From the NCBI GenBank assembly GCA_023055355.1, contig JALJCS010000001.1:81384881-81448880 (forward strand): DNA of 64,000 nt. Reading direction: 5' to 3'. A program made the position numbers and the translations under genes. This document shows, in pieces, positions 50,900 to 63,220 of this stretch. The stretch comes from Agelaius tricolor. Taxonomy: Eukaryota > Chordata > Aves > Passeriformes > Icteridae. A model generated the notes under the pieces. That model ran no database searches and was not told the origin of the DNA. It was given only the letters and a program-made list of their open reading frames with translations. How positions within the stretch are numbered: position 1 is the first letter of the stretch; each line of letters begins with the position of its first letter.

Positions 50900-51042
50900 G
50901 AATCATGGAATTTGCTGAGTTGGAAGGAAGTCACAGGAATCATCAAGTCCAACTTCTGGCCCAGGATAGCCCAGGAATCACACCACGTTTCTGAAAACAT
51001 TGTCCAAATGCTTTTTGAACTTAGCAGACTATGGGATAAACC
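50900..51042 (-). mobile_element. CR1 LINE 3' end fragment
   Basis: On the plus strand GAATCATGGAATTTGCTGAG leads to TTGGAAGGAAGTCACAGG, ATCATCAAGTCCAACTTCTG, AATCACACCACG and CATTGTCCAAATGC. This is the reverse complement of the 3' end of the CR1 subfamily seen at 46125-46363. About 140 bases remain. Confidence 0.85.
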
Positions 51043-53599
51043 CATAGTTGTTTTCTAAATAACCTACACGTGATTGATTGAGCTAAAAATGTCAGTTTGA
51101 CACTTCTGAGGAGAGCCAGTAAATGAGAAATAATTCTTAAAGAAATCATACTTCTAGTGTGGCATTTGTAGTAGTAAACATTGAGGTTTTTTTTAGACAG
51201 CTGCAGGGAGATCAATTTTTATAATGCAATTCTATCACAGAAAGAGAAGGAAATGCAAGTCTTGTTTGAAGAGGAACATGCCAGTAATTGCATGAAGTGC
51301 TGTTCTGCTGCTCTGGGATTTTATTTTCTATTATAAAATTACTTGAGAATAACCCAAAAATAACCTAATAATGAGTGAAAAAGTACAGTTTTAAGTTGCT
51401 TATGAGAGAAAAAAGAAACAAAGCGAAGTAGTTGCCACTAAATTTCATTTTTCCTTTTGAAATTCTTGCTCAGTTCACTAATGCTTTTTGACAAGAAGTT
51501 CCACTGCCCACTACTGAATTTACATCCAAGAAGTGAGTAACATAAGAGAAGGTACATGACTATATCAATCTCCTACTGACTTTCCTTGTGCTGTTTTCTT
51601 GCCAGTAATTATATATTTTATGCACTCATTTGCTGTGGGAGAACACAAGTGATATCAGCCATCACAGCACAAATCAGATGGGATTCCATGGGCCAAGAGG
51701 AGGGATGACTTATTTCTGCTTGGTTCTGGTAAAGATCCCCAGTGCTAAGCTCATTTAGGACCTTGAACTTCCAATTGTTCTCTTTTAAAATTTCCCCACA
51801 ACCTTGAAAATTATTATGTGTGGTTAGTAACAGAAAGGAAGGATCATCCTTGCATAGTGACCATTTATATGTTTTTGTTTACAGAAGAGATGGATAAGCT
51901 TCCTTCACATTGTCCTAAAGATACACAACTTCTCAATGGGGATAATGCCATTCTTTATTATCATTAAATGGAAATATTATTTCCAGGAATTCATTAAAGA
52001 ATTATATCTTCATAAACCTTTTGGGCAAGCTTCTTCTTTGAGGCTGTGCCCTAATGGGCATAATAGGACTCTCATTTTTTTCATGTTATAAAAGTCTGTC
52101 AGTAATGAAACATCAGTAGAATTCCAGATGCATGTGTTAGTCCCTGTGAGACACAAGTCCTCTCTGATATGAGTCAGACATAAAAAAATATCTTTTATAA
52201 AAGTCACATGTTTGCCCAGTGGAAGAATAGTTAGATGGTGATACCAGTTCACAAAAGTAGTTTATGATGATCTACAAATTAATTACACACTTTGATTGCC
52301 AGAGAGAGTGTCAACATTTGCTTGGATTTGCATGAATGCTGATTTAGGCTTGAAAACAGCACTTGGGCTCAGGCTAAACTTAAAGCACATCCTTTAGTCC
52401 AAGAAAAAAAACTCAGGACCTAAATTATTTTGTGTATTTAATTTGGAGCTAATAAAATGTAGGTACAAAAAGGGAACATTTGAGTCAGTTTATTATATGG
52501 TATTTGACCCTATCTACCCTATTAAAATTTCACATTCTTTCTCCAGTGGTGCCGTATGGGAACACAAGATTGCAATTGTGCCCCAAGAGCATGACAGCAG
52601 TCCTCATAATAGTTTCTTCAGTCTTTTTTTACTTTGCTTTCTAAAATGATGCTGCCATATGTGCTGTTATATTTAAGCAGCAGATGCTATGAACTCACAA
52701 AGTTGAAGAATGCTGAAGTATGATGCCATTTGAAAACAGGTTTTCTAAGGAAAGCTGACTTCTGCAAGGCTTTGGATTTATTTCAGGCATTTCATTACTA
52801 ATTACAAAAGGCCATATAGAATGCATTTATACCACTTATTGGTTCTTTCTTGGGGCACCTAATATATGGGCTCTCTGGCTTTTACTCTCTATTGCTGTTT
52901 CCACAGCTACAAAGCAGCTATAAGCTCTGTTTGCAACAGTGTTAATGCTTTAATTTTGAAAAGGAGCTGGGAATGGGTCTTCATTTTCACTCCTTTACTT
53001 AACCAGAGTTTGAGCTAAGGATGGTATTGTGCTGTTAACCGGGCTCATAGTATTAGACTATGCATTAGCTAAAAAAGGGTATTATGAATATAATGTTAGA
53101 AAATTCAAATTGCTTCAGTTTTCATTGGTAACTGACCTTCTAGCCCTTTTTATGTCTGAAAATTAAGCAAGAAAATTCACAGCCTACTCCAAAATAGATT
53201 GAGATTGGCGGACACACTGGATTCAGAGGGAATCAAATCAGTTCCAATAGAACACACATGAGATCCCTGGACTAGCAGTTGAACGAGGACAAAGTAGAGA
53301 TATGGAAGAAAATAGTGAAGGAGGGGCACTTTTCTAATATAGAGGTTGCTTCATGGAAGTTGATTTGGGAAAACAACAGGATCTGGCAGCTGAAGTAAAT
53401 ACGAACATTTTTCTAGCACTGATGACTTGTGTCAATTTAATTTCAAGTGTAACTTCACTGGACTTATGAGACTGAAATATCAGGCTCTGTAAGGCAAGCA
53501 GTTCTTTTTTACACATGGTCAGCTCTGAGCTGGATTCTGCTCCCTTGATCGGGCAGTCCTGGAGGTATGTACAGACTGTGCAATTAGATGCTGCAATGA
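51043..53599. other. Unique AT-rich sequence
   Basis: No gene or repeat family was recognised. The first possible CR1-like text begins around 53550. Confidence 0.6.
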
Positions 53600-54282
53600 G
53601 AGAAGTGCTTAGGAAAGGGAGCTGGGGGTCCTGGCTGATGTCAGCACCCTGGCAGCAAGGAGGGCCAACCTTGTCCTGGGGTTATATAACATCAGGCAGA
53701 ATATAACAACAGGTATCTGGACAAGGGAGAGGATTGTCCTGCTCTGCTTTGCACTGGAGCAGCCCCACCTCGAGTGCTGGGGACAGTTTTGGGTGCCACA
53801 ATGCAAGAAGGATATAAAACTATTATAAAGCAACCAAAAGAGGGCAACCAAGATGGTGAAGGGCCTTGAGGGGAAGTTGTATGAGAGGTAGCTGAGGTCA
53901 CTTGGTCTATTCAGCCTGGAGGAGGCTGAGGGGAGACCTCACTGCAGTTAAAGCATCCTTACGAGGGGAAGTGAGGGGCAGACACTGATCTCCTCTGCAT
54001 GGTGACCAGTGACAAGATCCGAGGGAATGGCCTAAAGCTGAGCCATGGGAGATTTAGGTTGGATATTAAAAAAAGGCTCTTCACCCTGAAGGTGTTTGGA
54101 CACTAGGACAGGTTCCCCAGGGAAGTAGTTACAGCTCTAAGCCTGACAGAGCTCAAGAAGCATTTGGACAGTACTCTTGGGCACATGGTGTGACTCTTGG
54201 GGCTGTCATGTGCAGAGGCAGGAGTTGAACTTTGATGATGGTTTTAGGTTCTTTCTAACTTTGCATAGTCTATGATTTTATG
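53600..54282 (+). mobile_element. CR1 LINE 3' fragment, longest copy in the window
   Basis: From GGAAAGGGAGCTGGGGGTCC the sequence follows CR1 ORF2 and its 3' region: AAGGAGGGCCAACCTTGTCC, GCTTTGCACTGGAGCAGCC, TTCAGCCTGGAGGAGGC, GAGGGGAGACCTCACTGCAG, GATTTAGGTTGGATATTA, CCCAGGGAAGTAGTTACAG and the end TATGATTTTATG. About 680 bases; the 5' edge may lie some 50 bases earlier. Frames are broken by stops and indels, so it is inactive. Antisense open frames of 69 and 80 codons here are artefacts. Confidence 0.92.
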
Positions 54283-57139
54283 AAAATAGCAAATAGCACA
54301 AGTTGCCATCATGTCTTGTATTAATCTGTAGTTAATTCTTTCACCTTAGGGGATACAGACTCTAATTTGGAACAAAGGGAATTATCCACTGAGATTTCTG
54401 GAAGGTCCTGCACCTTTTTTGCATCCTTCCACACATACATAAAACACAGACTGGCTTGGGTCTTCTCTCACTTGTGACACTCACTGATTGACATTCCCAT
54501 CAAAAGTATCAGTGAAAGTATAGATCTAAATGTCTCATAAATACATTTGGCATGAATGGCAAAGTTTTGGCAGTGGAGAGGGCTGTGGGGGTGGTCTTTG
54601 GGGGAAGAAACATGAGACTGACTGACTTTTGTCAGATGCAACCAGTAGCTCCAAAGCAGACCTACCACAGGGCGCAGCTGATCCTACCAGCTGAATTGTT
54701 GGCACCTTTGTGAACACATGCATAAGAAAGAGCAGAAAACACCAGAGGCAAAAGGAGAATGAGAAACAAGAGAGAAGAGCAAAGTCGGAGAAGGGGGAGC
54801 AGGTATATGACTGAGGGAGCTGTGGCCTGAGGAAAACCCACAGTGGAGTGTAGGCAAAGGGTGATAATTAGAGAAACTACTGTGTAATTGACCTCCATCT
54901 TTGGTTCTGCTTGTTGCCTTGTCGCAGGGACTGAGTGTAACTGTGTCAGTAATGAGTGTGCAGAGCAGTCTGAAGCGAATGAGTAAAGTGGAAGTAAGGA
55001 AGAAGGAAGGACAGGAGTCCTCCTTTCCCAGGAAAGTGGAAGGAAAAATTATTTTTCCCTAAGAACTTAATGCTCATCTCATTTTATTTTGCAATGCTCT
55101 AATCAGTAATTAAACAGTTATGCAATTTGCAATAAATTAAATACCTCAATCTGAGTTTGTTTTGCCCATGACAGTACTTAGCAACTGATTTTCCCACCTT
55201 CACTTTTGTGGTGTTGGGGGAGATGGAGACACAACACGAGATTGGAGTTAATGCAGCAGAGAGAGCTTTAAAGGTGTGCACAGCTCTTACAGAGGCTATC
55301 CAGCAGACTCTGCACTCAAACCTGACTGGCTACAATTTGGTTACCCCCAGCTCATTGGCCAACAGCTGCCTGTTTACAATCTCTTCACTGGCAGCTGCTC
55401 TCTGTAGCCAAATCCCTCCCCTTCTCCTGTTCTGTGTGAGGCTCACACACTGGGTGTTGGTGTCATACACCTTGACCCATGGAATCTCTCAGTCTTGTTC
55501 TTCTCTCTTCTCCCACATCCAGCTCTAGGGGAGAGAAAGGGGGGAGTGAGCAAGTTCCTGGTTGGTTCTTGGGTGGTAGTTGAGGTGAGCATTCTATAGT
55601 AATTTTTCTCTCTCCTTCCTTCCTCCTTCACTTTATTTTTTTTTCCTTTTCAGCTTTTGCTCTTTGGTCCTATTTCCTTCCCCTTTATAACAGTTTGAAT
55701 GGGAGAAGTGTATCAAACATAGTTGATAGTAAGGCAGGTTATTGCTCATGCATTTAATTCTTGCTACTATCAGTATCCCAATTAAAAAAATAGTATGGAA
55801 CTGCTCCTATTGTAGATGCTTCCAACAGTTTGATGTTGGCAAGCAGATCACATTGTTTAAAGGGATTTTCTTACTAAAGTTCCAGCCCTAGAACAAAAAA
55901 ATGTAATTGTTCTAAACTGCAGTTGGTATGGTTGCCACCCAGAAGTCATGTACATGGGTTTGTGTTTTATACCTTTTCCCACTTCCTCTTTAATTGTGTT
56001 TCCCTCTTTCTCGTTCATCTGCTGGTTTTGGGGTGGCATTCACTTTTATTAATTGTCCATTGATTTATCCTTCTTTTCCTTCTGGTCTCTGCAGCTCTGC
56101 TAAAATGTTGCCAATCCAACATCACTAGAAGAAGTATTGATTTCAGCAGCAGTAATGTTTAACTAGAGTTTTTGGCTAACATGACTGCTAGCAAGATTTG
56201 GATTCTTCCACCTCTAGATCCCCCTGATGTGTGCTGACCCTCCTCACATTTAAGAGTTCTGTGTGATGCCCCCTTTCTGCCTGAAAAAGAATGAAATGCA
56301 AATTGTAATGAAACTCTTTCTCCCCTTGTGAGGGATCCTGCAGCATGTCTGCAGTGCACTGGTAGAACATAACAAAGAGATAATTTCCAGCTAAGCTACT
56401 TAAGGTTCACAATATCTTAAAGGAGAGGGAATGTTGCAATGCAGAGTAGATCCTAGAATGTTCTTTGGAACACCACATTCCCTCATGCATAAAAATATGT
56501 TAATTATTCAGGCCAACAAGTTTTGCATCTTGGCTGTAGTCTTATAATAATCTGACAGGCAGAGAGGAAATGCTCTGAGAGCAAAAGCTCCAAGTTGCCC
56601 TTGTATTAAGAATATCACAGGCCAGCAGTGGAACTAAAAGAATGGTGCAGATGAAGGTGAGGGAGAGAAAGACAAAGTGTTAAATAGTTAGTACACTTTC
56701 TGCTAGATTGAACTGTTTGGAGAAAAAGGATGAAGCTATAAAACCAAGATTTAGATTTTTACAAGTTCAAGAGAGGATGGCTCCCATTTGCAGTTCAGCT
56801 TTGAGTCTTTTTAATAAAAAAAAGTTGGGCTTAGACTGAATTTAGTGTTTAGTTAACACTGCAGGTAAATTTTTCAAAGAATCCCTAACTCAAAACCTGC
56901 TAACTTATCTACAAAATAGATTATATGAAGAAAGTTTTAAGAGTGCTGGGTTTTTCAAAATTTCTGAACAGAGTATCTGAAGCAGCTGAAACATTTGTAT
57001 GGTTTTGCTTTTCTTTCCAAACCTAACAAGAGTACAGCTCTAGTAAATGACAAAATCCAGATAGAGTGTGGGAGCAGCAGGATCCCAAATTAAACAACTG
57101 GGAGGTTGATAAATGCTTCCAGTAGCAGATTTAACTACA
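54283..57139. other. Non-coding sequence, one unassigned GC-richer block
   Basis: The block 55215-55640 is richer in GC and includes CTGCTCTCTGTAGCC and pyrimidine runs. It may be an old LTR, but I cannot place it and see no paired termini. The remainder is unique. Confidence 0.45.
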
Positions 57140-57205
57140 GATGGAATCGTTTGACCATTCGACACGCCACAGTCCGCTTGTTGGGGGCTTCCGACCATCT
57201 CTCTG
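57140..57205. other. CpG cluster in CpG-poor DNA
   Basis: Five CpGs (AATCGTT, ATTCGAC, CACGCC, GTCCGC, TTCCGAC) fall within about 55 bases. The background of the window has far fewer. No promoter or exon signals accompany it. It could be a conserved element or a recently acquired segment. Confidence 0.4.
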
Positions 57206-58715
57206 CAACATTAACTTCATAAAAACTTCCATCAAAGAGCCCCCACCAGAGTCACAGTGCCTTTTTCAGAGTGTTTTCAAACAGCAGAAATAAACATTAA
57301 AAGATTCTGCCCTTCCTTCCTTGACATTTTTCTGACAGTAAATTAGAATCAGATGGAAGGTATCATTATTTCCACAAAGATTATAGTGCAAAAAAAATCT
57401 TTACAATAACTTAGAAAAAAACTCAAACAACCTAAACCCAAAAATTTTTAAAATTTTGGCCAATAAATTCATAGAGAAATTTTGTTCAAGGCTCATGTGT
57501 CTCAATTTATATTCCTGTCCTCAGCCAGAGGATGTTCTCCACTGACCAGCACTTTTAACATGCAGTTTATTTATTATTCTGCACAACTGATAATTTTGTT
57601 CTTCAGGTGTTTTTCCTCCTTTCTAGGTTGGTTAACTGCTTGGAGGGTTTTTGTGGTGGTTTTTTTAATTTTCTTTTCTTTTTTTTTTTGTTATTTTTTA
57701 AAATTCTGCATTGATTTTCTGCACTTTAAAATGACAAAATAATTGCGTACCTGGCACTAGGAAAATAAATCTGCAGCAAATTAGAGTATTTTCATTCCAA
57801 GAATCTCTAAGAATTTGAGATGATATAATTTTAAAATGACAGTTTTTGAAAAGCAGAGTTTCAGACACAAGCAGGTGGTTCCCCTGCCTTCCTGCTGGTG
57901 AACACGATGCAAAAGACTGTCAGTGCTCTCCAGAGAATCTGTTCACAGAGAAGGTGCTGAACCAGGATATTGATTTTGTGAACTGGAAATTTAAGAGAGA
58001 TCTGAGATTAAATATATGTGGTTGAATGTAAATAAAGATACAAAAGAAGACTGAGTTGTGTACATTTTTGGAGGATGACATTTATTTATTAGTATTGAAT
58101 AACTGATTCCCCAGTACAATTTAGAAAGGTTTATGATACTTTTATTGGCTACCTACATGAAATAATTGTGAAAGAAGACATTTTACCTTTATTCTTTAAT
58201 GCTTATGTTCTCCACAATAATGGAGTAAGAGACATCACTACTCTTTTCTCTTTTGTGTTTTGTTGTTTTGGTCTTTTTGCAAACACTCCTGGCAAAGTGC
58301 AGGATGATGACCCAGAGAGTGCTTGTGTTTCCTTCTGAGTTATGAGGTCTTGCTTTACTGTGAGCAATAATGACTTTTTTAGAGTGAAGAAAATCAGGTC
58401 TATTTTGGCTCTTTGTTGATGGTTCTTTGGAAGTATTCTCAGGATCCAGTAACATTGACATTCCATTAAAATTCTAGTTGGCAGATTACTTCATAATTAT
58501 AATGGTCTGGAATTGCAACTAAATAGCTAAGTGTAGAGCTGTTCATTATTATTTGTATTTGTATGCTGTAGTATTCACAACACACTATCCAACTTTTCAC
58601 CCATGCCTTGTGCCTACAGAGAAAGTCTTGGTGGATACAGACTCAGAAATGCTCATGATCTACATCCATGACTAGGTACTCGGAGTTCCTTCAAATTTTA
58701 ATTAATTTTTAAATA
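57206..58715. other. Unique AT-rich sequence with T-rich run
   Basis: A T-rich run at 57655-57705 is low-complexity. No gene was recognised. Confidence 0.6.
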
Positions 58716-58733
58716 CATACACACACACGCACG

Positions 58734-58764
<31 letters not shown>

Positions 58765-58765
58765 T
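58716..58765. repeat. Compound (CA)n(TA)n microsatellite
   Basis: A CA repeat interrupted by CGCACG is followed by an uninterrupted AT run, about 50 bases in all. Confidence 0.93.
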
Positions 58766-59613
58766 TGTTACTGTAAAAAGCTTTCTGAATGTTCAAGCAA
58801 GGACATGAATCTAAATTATTTGTTAGTATTACAAGCTTTGTCACATGTCACCATATTGAATACGTCATCCAGTGGTTTAGTCTTGTTTTCTAAACTATAT
58901 TGAAGTAGAAACTTGCTATTTTCCTGTAGTGAAAACATCTCTTGGTACCTTGCCTGCTCACAGCTGGCTTCTAAGGTGTACATTTCAGGCTTCTATCTCC
59001 CCTCAGGCTGCAAGTCAGATCTTTACTGCTCTCAGTGGCTGTTGAGACAGGCTGTAGGTGCAAAGGTTTAAGTGTAGTGCCCCTGCGGAAGAGCCAGGCC
59101 AGGCCAGGCCAGGTGTTCAGCCATACACATCTCACATTTGGTGCATAGGGCAATGCTCCCTATCAAGCACTGCCATGTCTATATCAAGTGTTATACACGT
59201 TTTGGCAAATTTTGCCACTGGTGAACTGAAAATAAGTGGTAGCAAAAAATGTGATTGTACTGTTTCACCAGTGTCAGAAGAAGAACTTCATGAAGGTGGT
59301 AATTCCACACACTTACTGCTCTCCTTTAGTGTAAGGCTCCCAGTATTCATTACAAATATCTATAAATCAGTTATCACAATTACAGGCTTGCTGGGATGGT
59401 CATTTTACAAACATCAAACAAGAAATACTCAAAAGTAGTGGTTAATTTATTTACAGATTATTTAGGACCCAAATTAAATTTGAAATTGAATGACATTTCA
59501 ACTCATAAACATCCACTTAGGTTCTTGTTTTATTCTGAAAGGTTCAAGATCATGAGGGCCAGGTTGCCTGTGGCAGAAGTAAGAGAAATATCTAGACCTT
59601 ATGATTCCAATCC
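58766..59613. other. Unique sequence with a short CCAGG repeat
   Basis: Four CCAGG units occur at 59093-59113. A plus-strand open frame of 126 codons (59058-59438) spans them; it lacks an ATG start and has no recognisable domain, so it is not annotated as a gene. Confidence 0.55.
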
Positions 59614-59915
59614 ATAGAACCATAGAATGGTTTGGGTTGGAAGGGACCTTAAAGATTATCTAGTTCCAACCCCCTGCCATGGGTAGGGATCATTCCACCA
59701 GACAGGTTACTTAGAGCTGCATCCAGTTTGGTCATAAACACCTCCATGGAGGAAGATTCCTCTACCTCTCTGGGCAAACTGTTCCTGTGCCTCAGCACCC
59801 TCACAGCAAAGAATTTAGCTAATACCTAAACTCACTCTCCTTCAGCTTAAGAGCATTCCACCATGTCCTGTCATTACATCCTTATCCTTTGGCCACAAGA
59901 AATAAAGTTCTCAAC
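59614..59915 (-). mobile_element. CR1 LINE 3' end, well preserved
   Basis: The plus strand starts with two octamer copies (CATAGAAC, CATAGAAT), then GGTTTGGGTTGGAAGGGACC, TTAAAGATTATCTAGTTCC, AACCCCCTGCCATGGG, CTCTCTGGGCAAACTG and CACCCTCACAGCAAAGAATT. That is a near-consensus reverse complement of a CR1 3' end. Its low divergence compared with the other copies suggests it is among the youngest CR1 insertions here. It is about 300 bases and 5' truncated. Confidence 0.95.
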
Positions 59916-62900
59916 TACATTTATCCAGCACTGAGGTAAAACCTTTCTTCCTTCATAAAGAAAAGTAAACCAGAAATATCTATGCAAGACATGGAGATGT
60001 TCTGAACAACTTTCTGTTTATTATGTATTTGAATGTCCTTCTAATGGGTGACTATGTCTTTGCTAGTGGCACTCAAAGAGCCAAAAGAAACATATGTTGT
60101 GAAAAGTACCTTTAGCAAAACAGACAGATGGATAGGTAACACTTTAAATCAGGGTGGCCAATGATTAGCAGTTCATTTGGTATTCATTGCGATCACATTA
60201 ATTGTTATGAATAAATTACATTTAGCAACACTTGGAATTTTGTGAAAAGAACGTTTGCCTTTTGGGAACTTTGTGAAAAGGAAAAAAGAAACTGCTTTTT
60301 TATTTTTTTCATTTTATTTTTCTCATCTCAGAAAATTGGGATTGTTTGCAAGACTTTCAAGAAAACCACAAGCTGTGTACCAATGCTTTAGAATTTTAAG
60401 TGCTGCTAATATGACCTCTAAGTAGTTTTTCACTCAGATCATGCTTTTAAGCTTTCCTTTTTTTTTACAGCAACTGAAAAATTTCTAAATTGCTCAATCC
60501 TTTCTGCTGGTTAATCACTCTCCTACTCAGTTAAATACCCCACAGAAGTGAAAAGATATACCTATTGCTTGTAAGCTGTAAACAGTCAGTAGATTGTATT
60601 CTGATGATTACAGACAGTTTATATTGGCTGGACTGGGCTTTAGCTGTCAGCACATAAAGAGAGAAATGGACAAAAGAGGCTCTGAGAGCAGATGTTGACA
60701 CTGGAAGCTCAAATTCAGGGATCCTCAGCCTGTGGCTATGGAAGCCCAGCTGGGAGAAAGAGACAGGCTGCATTCATAGAGCCTCTCTGGGATCCCTGCC
60801 CCATGCAGGTACCCAGGCATTGAGAGACAGGAAGATGAAAGGCTGCTTCACAGATGTCACCTGCTGAGGGTTCAGCAGCCTGTCCAGAAATGTCATGTTT
60901 GGCAGCTGGTGGAGGATCCCTCCCACCAGCTCTGGCGCACAGATTCTCACAGTATTCCGGGAAAGATGCTTACACAGGGGCTTCCTAATGAGACAACATT
61001 AAAGAGAATTTTTGGCTTCTGCCTGTAACAGCACGTTGACATTAACCTAGCTGTCCATTCATTACACAGTTCTCCTGAAGATCAGTCACTCTAACAAAAT
61101 GAATTTTAGGCATAAGCATCAAGCCAAATTACCCAGGAAAATTATCAAGATGGCTCTCTCTTCTCATTCTGTTAAAATGATTCTGCATTCCTTTGTTTCT
61201 GTGTATGTTTCAGAAATCCTATTGCTACAGGCTCAGCTGAGGTGCTTGGCCCAAAAAGCAGTACAAACAGCAAAGTTCTGGAGGATATATGAAACTCAAA
61301 AATGGCATACTGAAAGCTCCTGGGTCCTATTATCTGCTTGGATAGTAATATATGACATCATCTGAACACATGTTTAGAGCATTGGCAAAAAAAATCAGAG
61401 AATATTTCAAAGAAGGTAAAAAAGAAGGGCAATAACAATTTGGCAGAAGGAAGTTACGATCTAAGCAGAAAGGTGCTAAAATGAAGAAAAGTTATTCCTT
61501 AAGTTGGTTGGTTGCCCTTTTTCTCCCCTACAGCCTCAGATTAGGGCAAATGGCACATGCTTTGTCTTTTGCTTTTTGGCTACTTCTGATGTGCATAGCA
61601 AGAACAAAGGGTCCTTTTCCATACTACATATAGGTTCAGGGAAGTGACAGGACTTGATTCTTGTAAATCAGTTACATTCCCAGAAATATTACTTAAATGC
61701 ATGGTATCTAAAATTGGCATGGGATCTAAAACTGCATTTAAAATTTCTCAGAATGGTAAAATTTCTCATTCAATTTTTTTGAAACTTTACAATCTTCACA
61801 TATTTTTCCTCTCTTCTTTCTTTATTCAGTGTGTTAATAAGAATAACTATGTTTTTAACAAGTGAGATTTTTGGTATAAATCTACCTAGTAGTGTATTGC
61901 CTCTTAAGACCATTCTGAGGCATCAAAATTCCACTAGGTCTCAGGGAAAGACTATGATCATCTAAATTTTTTCACAGTTATGGTTTGGGTTATTGTTTTG
62001 GCTCTTCCCAAGGAGGCTGCTTGCATACCAGGACAGAATAGGCAATTGTCCTTAGAGCCTATGGCAGGAAAGGTTTGCCTGAGCATGTCAAGCAGAAGGA
62101 CTAAAAATAAATTTGTTCATGGTTGAAGCTAAAATCACTTTTAGTGCTGTTTTTGACTATGGTGGCCGAAACTTTAGAGCATTAGGGGTCATCTTGACTC
62201 TTTAGTCATTGTTTTGTAAAAGGGGAGGAGAAAAATAATGAGTGAAAAATTAGAGGAGAGACTAACAGAAGGAAGTAAAAACAGCTGAAAAACATGATTT
62301 TAAATAAATTCATAGCATCAACCAATTGGAGAAGCATATAGTGTTAAAGTTTGAGGTTTGATTGGAGCATTAGCACTACAAAGCCATGGTGATTAAAGTT
62401 ACTCTCTCAGTTATTTCCATCTTTTAAGAGGAACTAGGAGGATATTCCAATCTGTGGAAGTCCAAATTGAGATATCCTTGAAAAAAAATCTGATTTTGAA
62501 AAGGTAAAACATTTAGTATTTCTGAAAATTGGTTACCTAATGTGAAAATCTTACAGAGACAAATCTTCAGTTTGTTCCATTATGTGCATATAATTTGAAC
62601 ATCTAAAGAAGAATAAAGCCCTAAAATAAAGGATGTCTTAGACAAAACCAGAAAAAAATCTCCTTAAATCCTAGCCCCTTTTAGTGTTTTCAGTGCATTC
62701 CATTCCCTCTTTATATTTGTGAGAGAACCTTAGCAAATGCTGGAATTTTCTCTTTAGGAGACATTGATGAGTTGAACTATGGAATACTAAATATACATAT
62801 CAATGAATTTTTATGTTTATAAAAGTATTATTTTGTTTTAACTACAGTGCTATATTCTCCACCATCAGGTTAGACTTCTGTCTAGTTGAGAAGGAGTTTT

Positions 62901-62994
62901 TTAATTAAAGAACATAAAATTTAAATGGTTCAGAAAATGTCAACATGGGTTCCTATTTTCAGCCCAACACAGATGATAGAACGAGAGGGCATAA
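59916..62994. other. Unique AT-rich sequence
   Basis: No gene or repeat family was recognised. Open frames reach 88 codons (61099-61365, +) without recognisable domains. Confidence 0.6.
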
Positions 62995-63220
62995 ATGAAA
63001 ATTAAAGAAAAACAAATTCAGAACAGATGTCAGGAAGCATTTTTTTCAAGCAGCGAATCATAAATGTGTGGAATGGCTTACTAGGCAAGATAGTTAAGGC
63101 AAAAACACGGAGGTCATTAAAGAATCAATTAGAAGACATCATGGTGTAGATGGAAAAGGGAATGAGGCATGATGAGCCAAACCGCCTCTGCTTGCTACAA
63201 GACTGTCTCATGTTCTCAAG
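62995..63220 (+). mobile_element. 3' end of an old LINE other than typical CR1
   Basis: From 63063 to a TAG at 63147 the plus strand translates to 28 residues with the pattern WNGLLGKIVKA...LKNQLED, which matches the extreme C-terminus of L2/CR1-clade ORF2 proteins (Trp-Asn-x-Leu ... Val-x-Ala ... Phe/Leu-Lys-x-x-Leu-Asp). The preceding GTCAGGAAGCATTTTTTTC and the closing CTGTCTCATGTTCTC fit an old L2-like LINE end rather than the ATTCTATG end of avian CR1. It is frameshifted near 63055 and inactive. Confidence 0.6.

Noticed and set aside
55215..55640. GC-richer block suspected to be an LTR
   Set aside because: I could not identify TG...CA termini, a target duplication or text from a family that I know.
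59058..59438. Plus-strand open frame of 126 codons across the CCAGG repeat
   Set aside because: No ATG start, no recognised domain, and no splice or promoter context.
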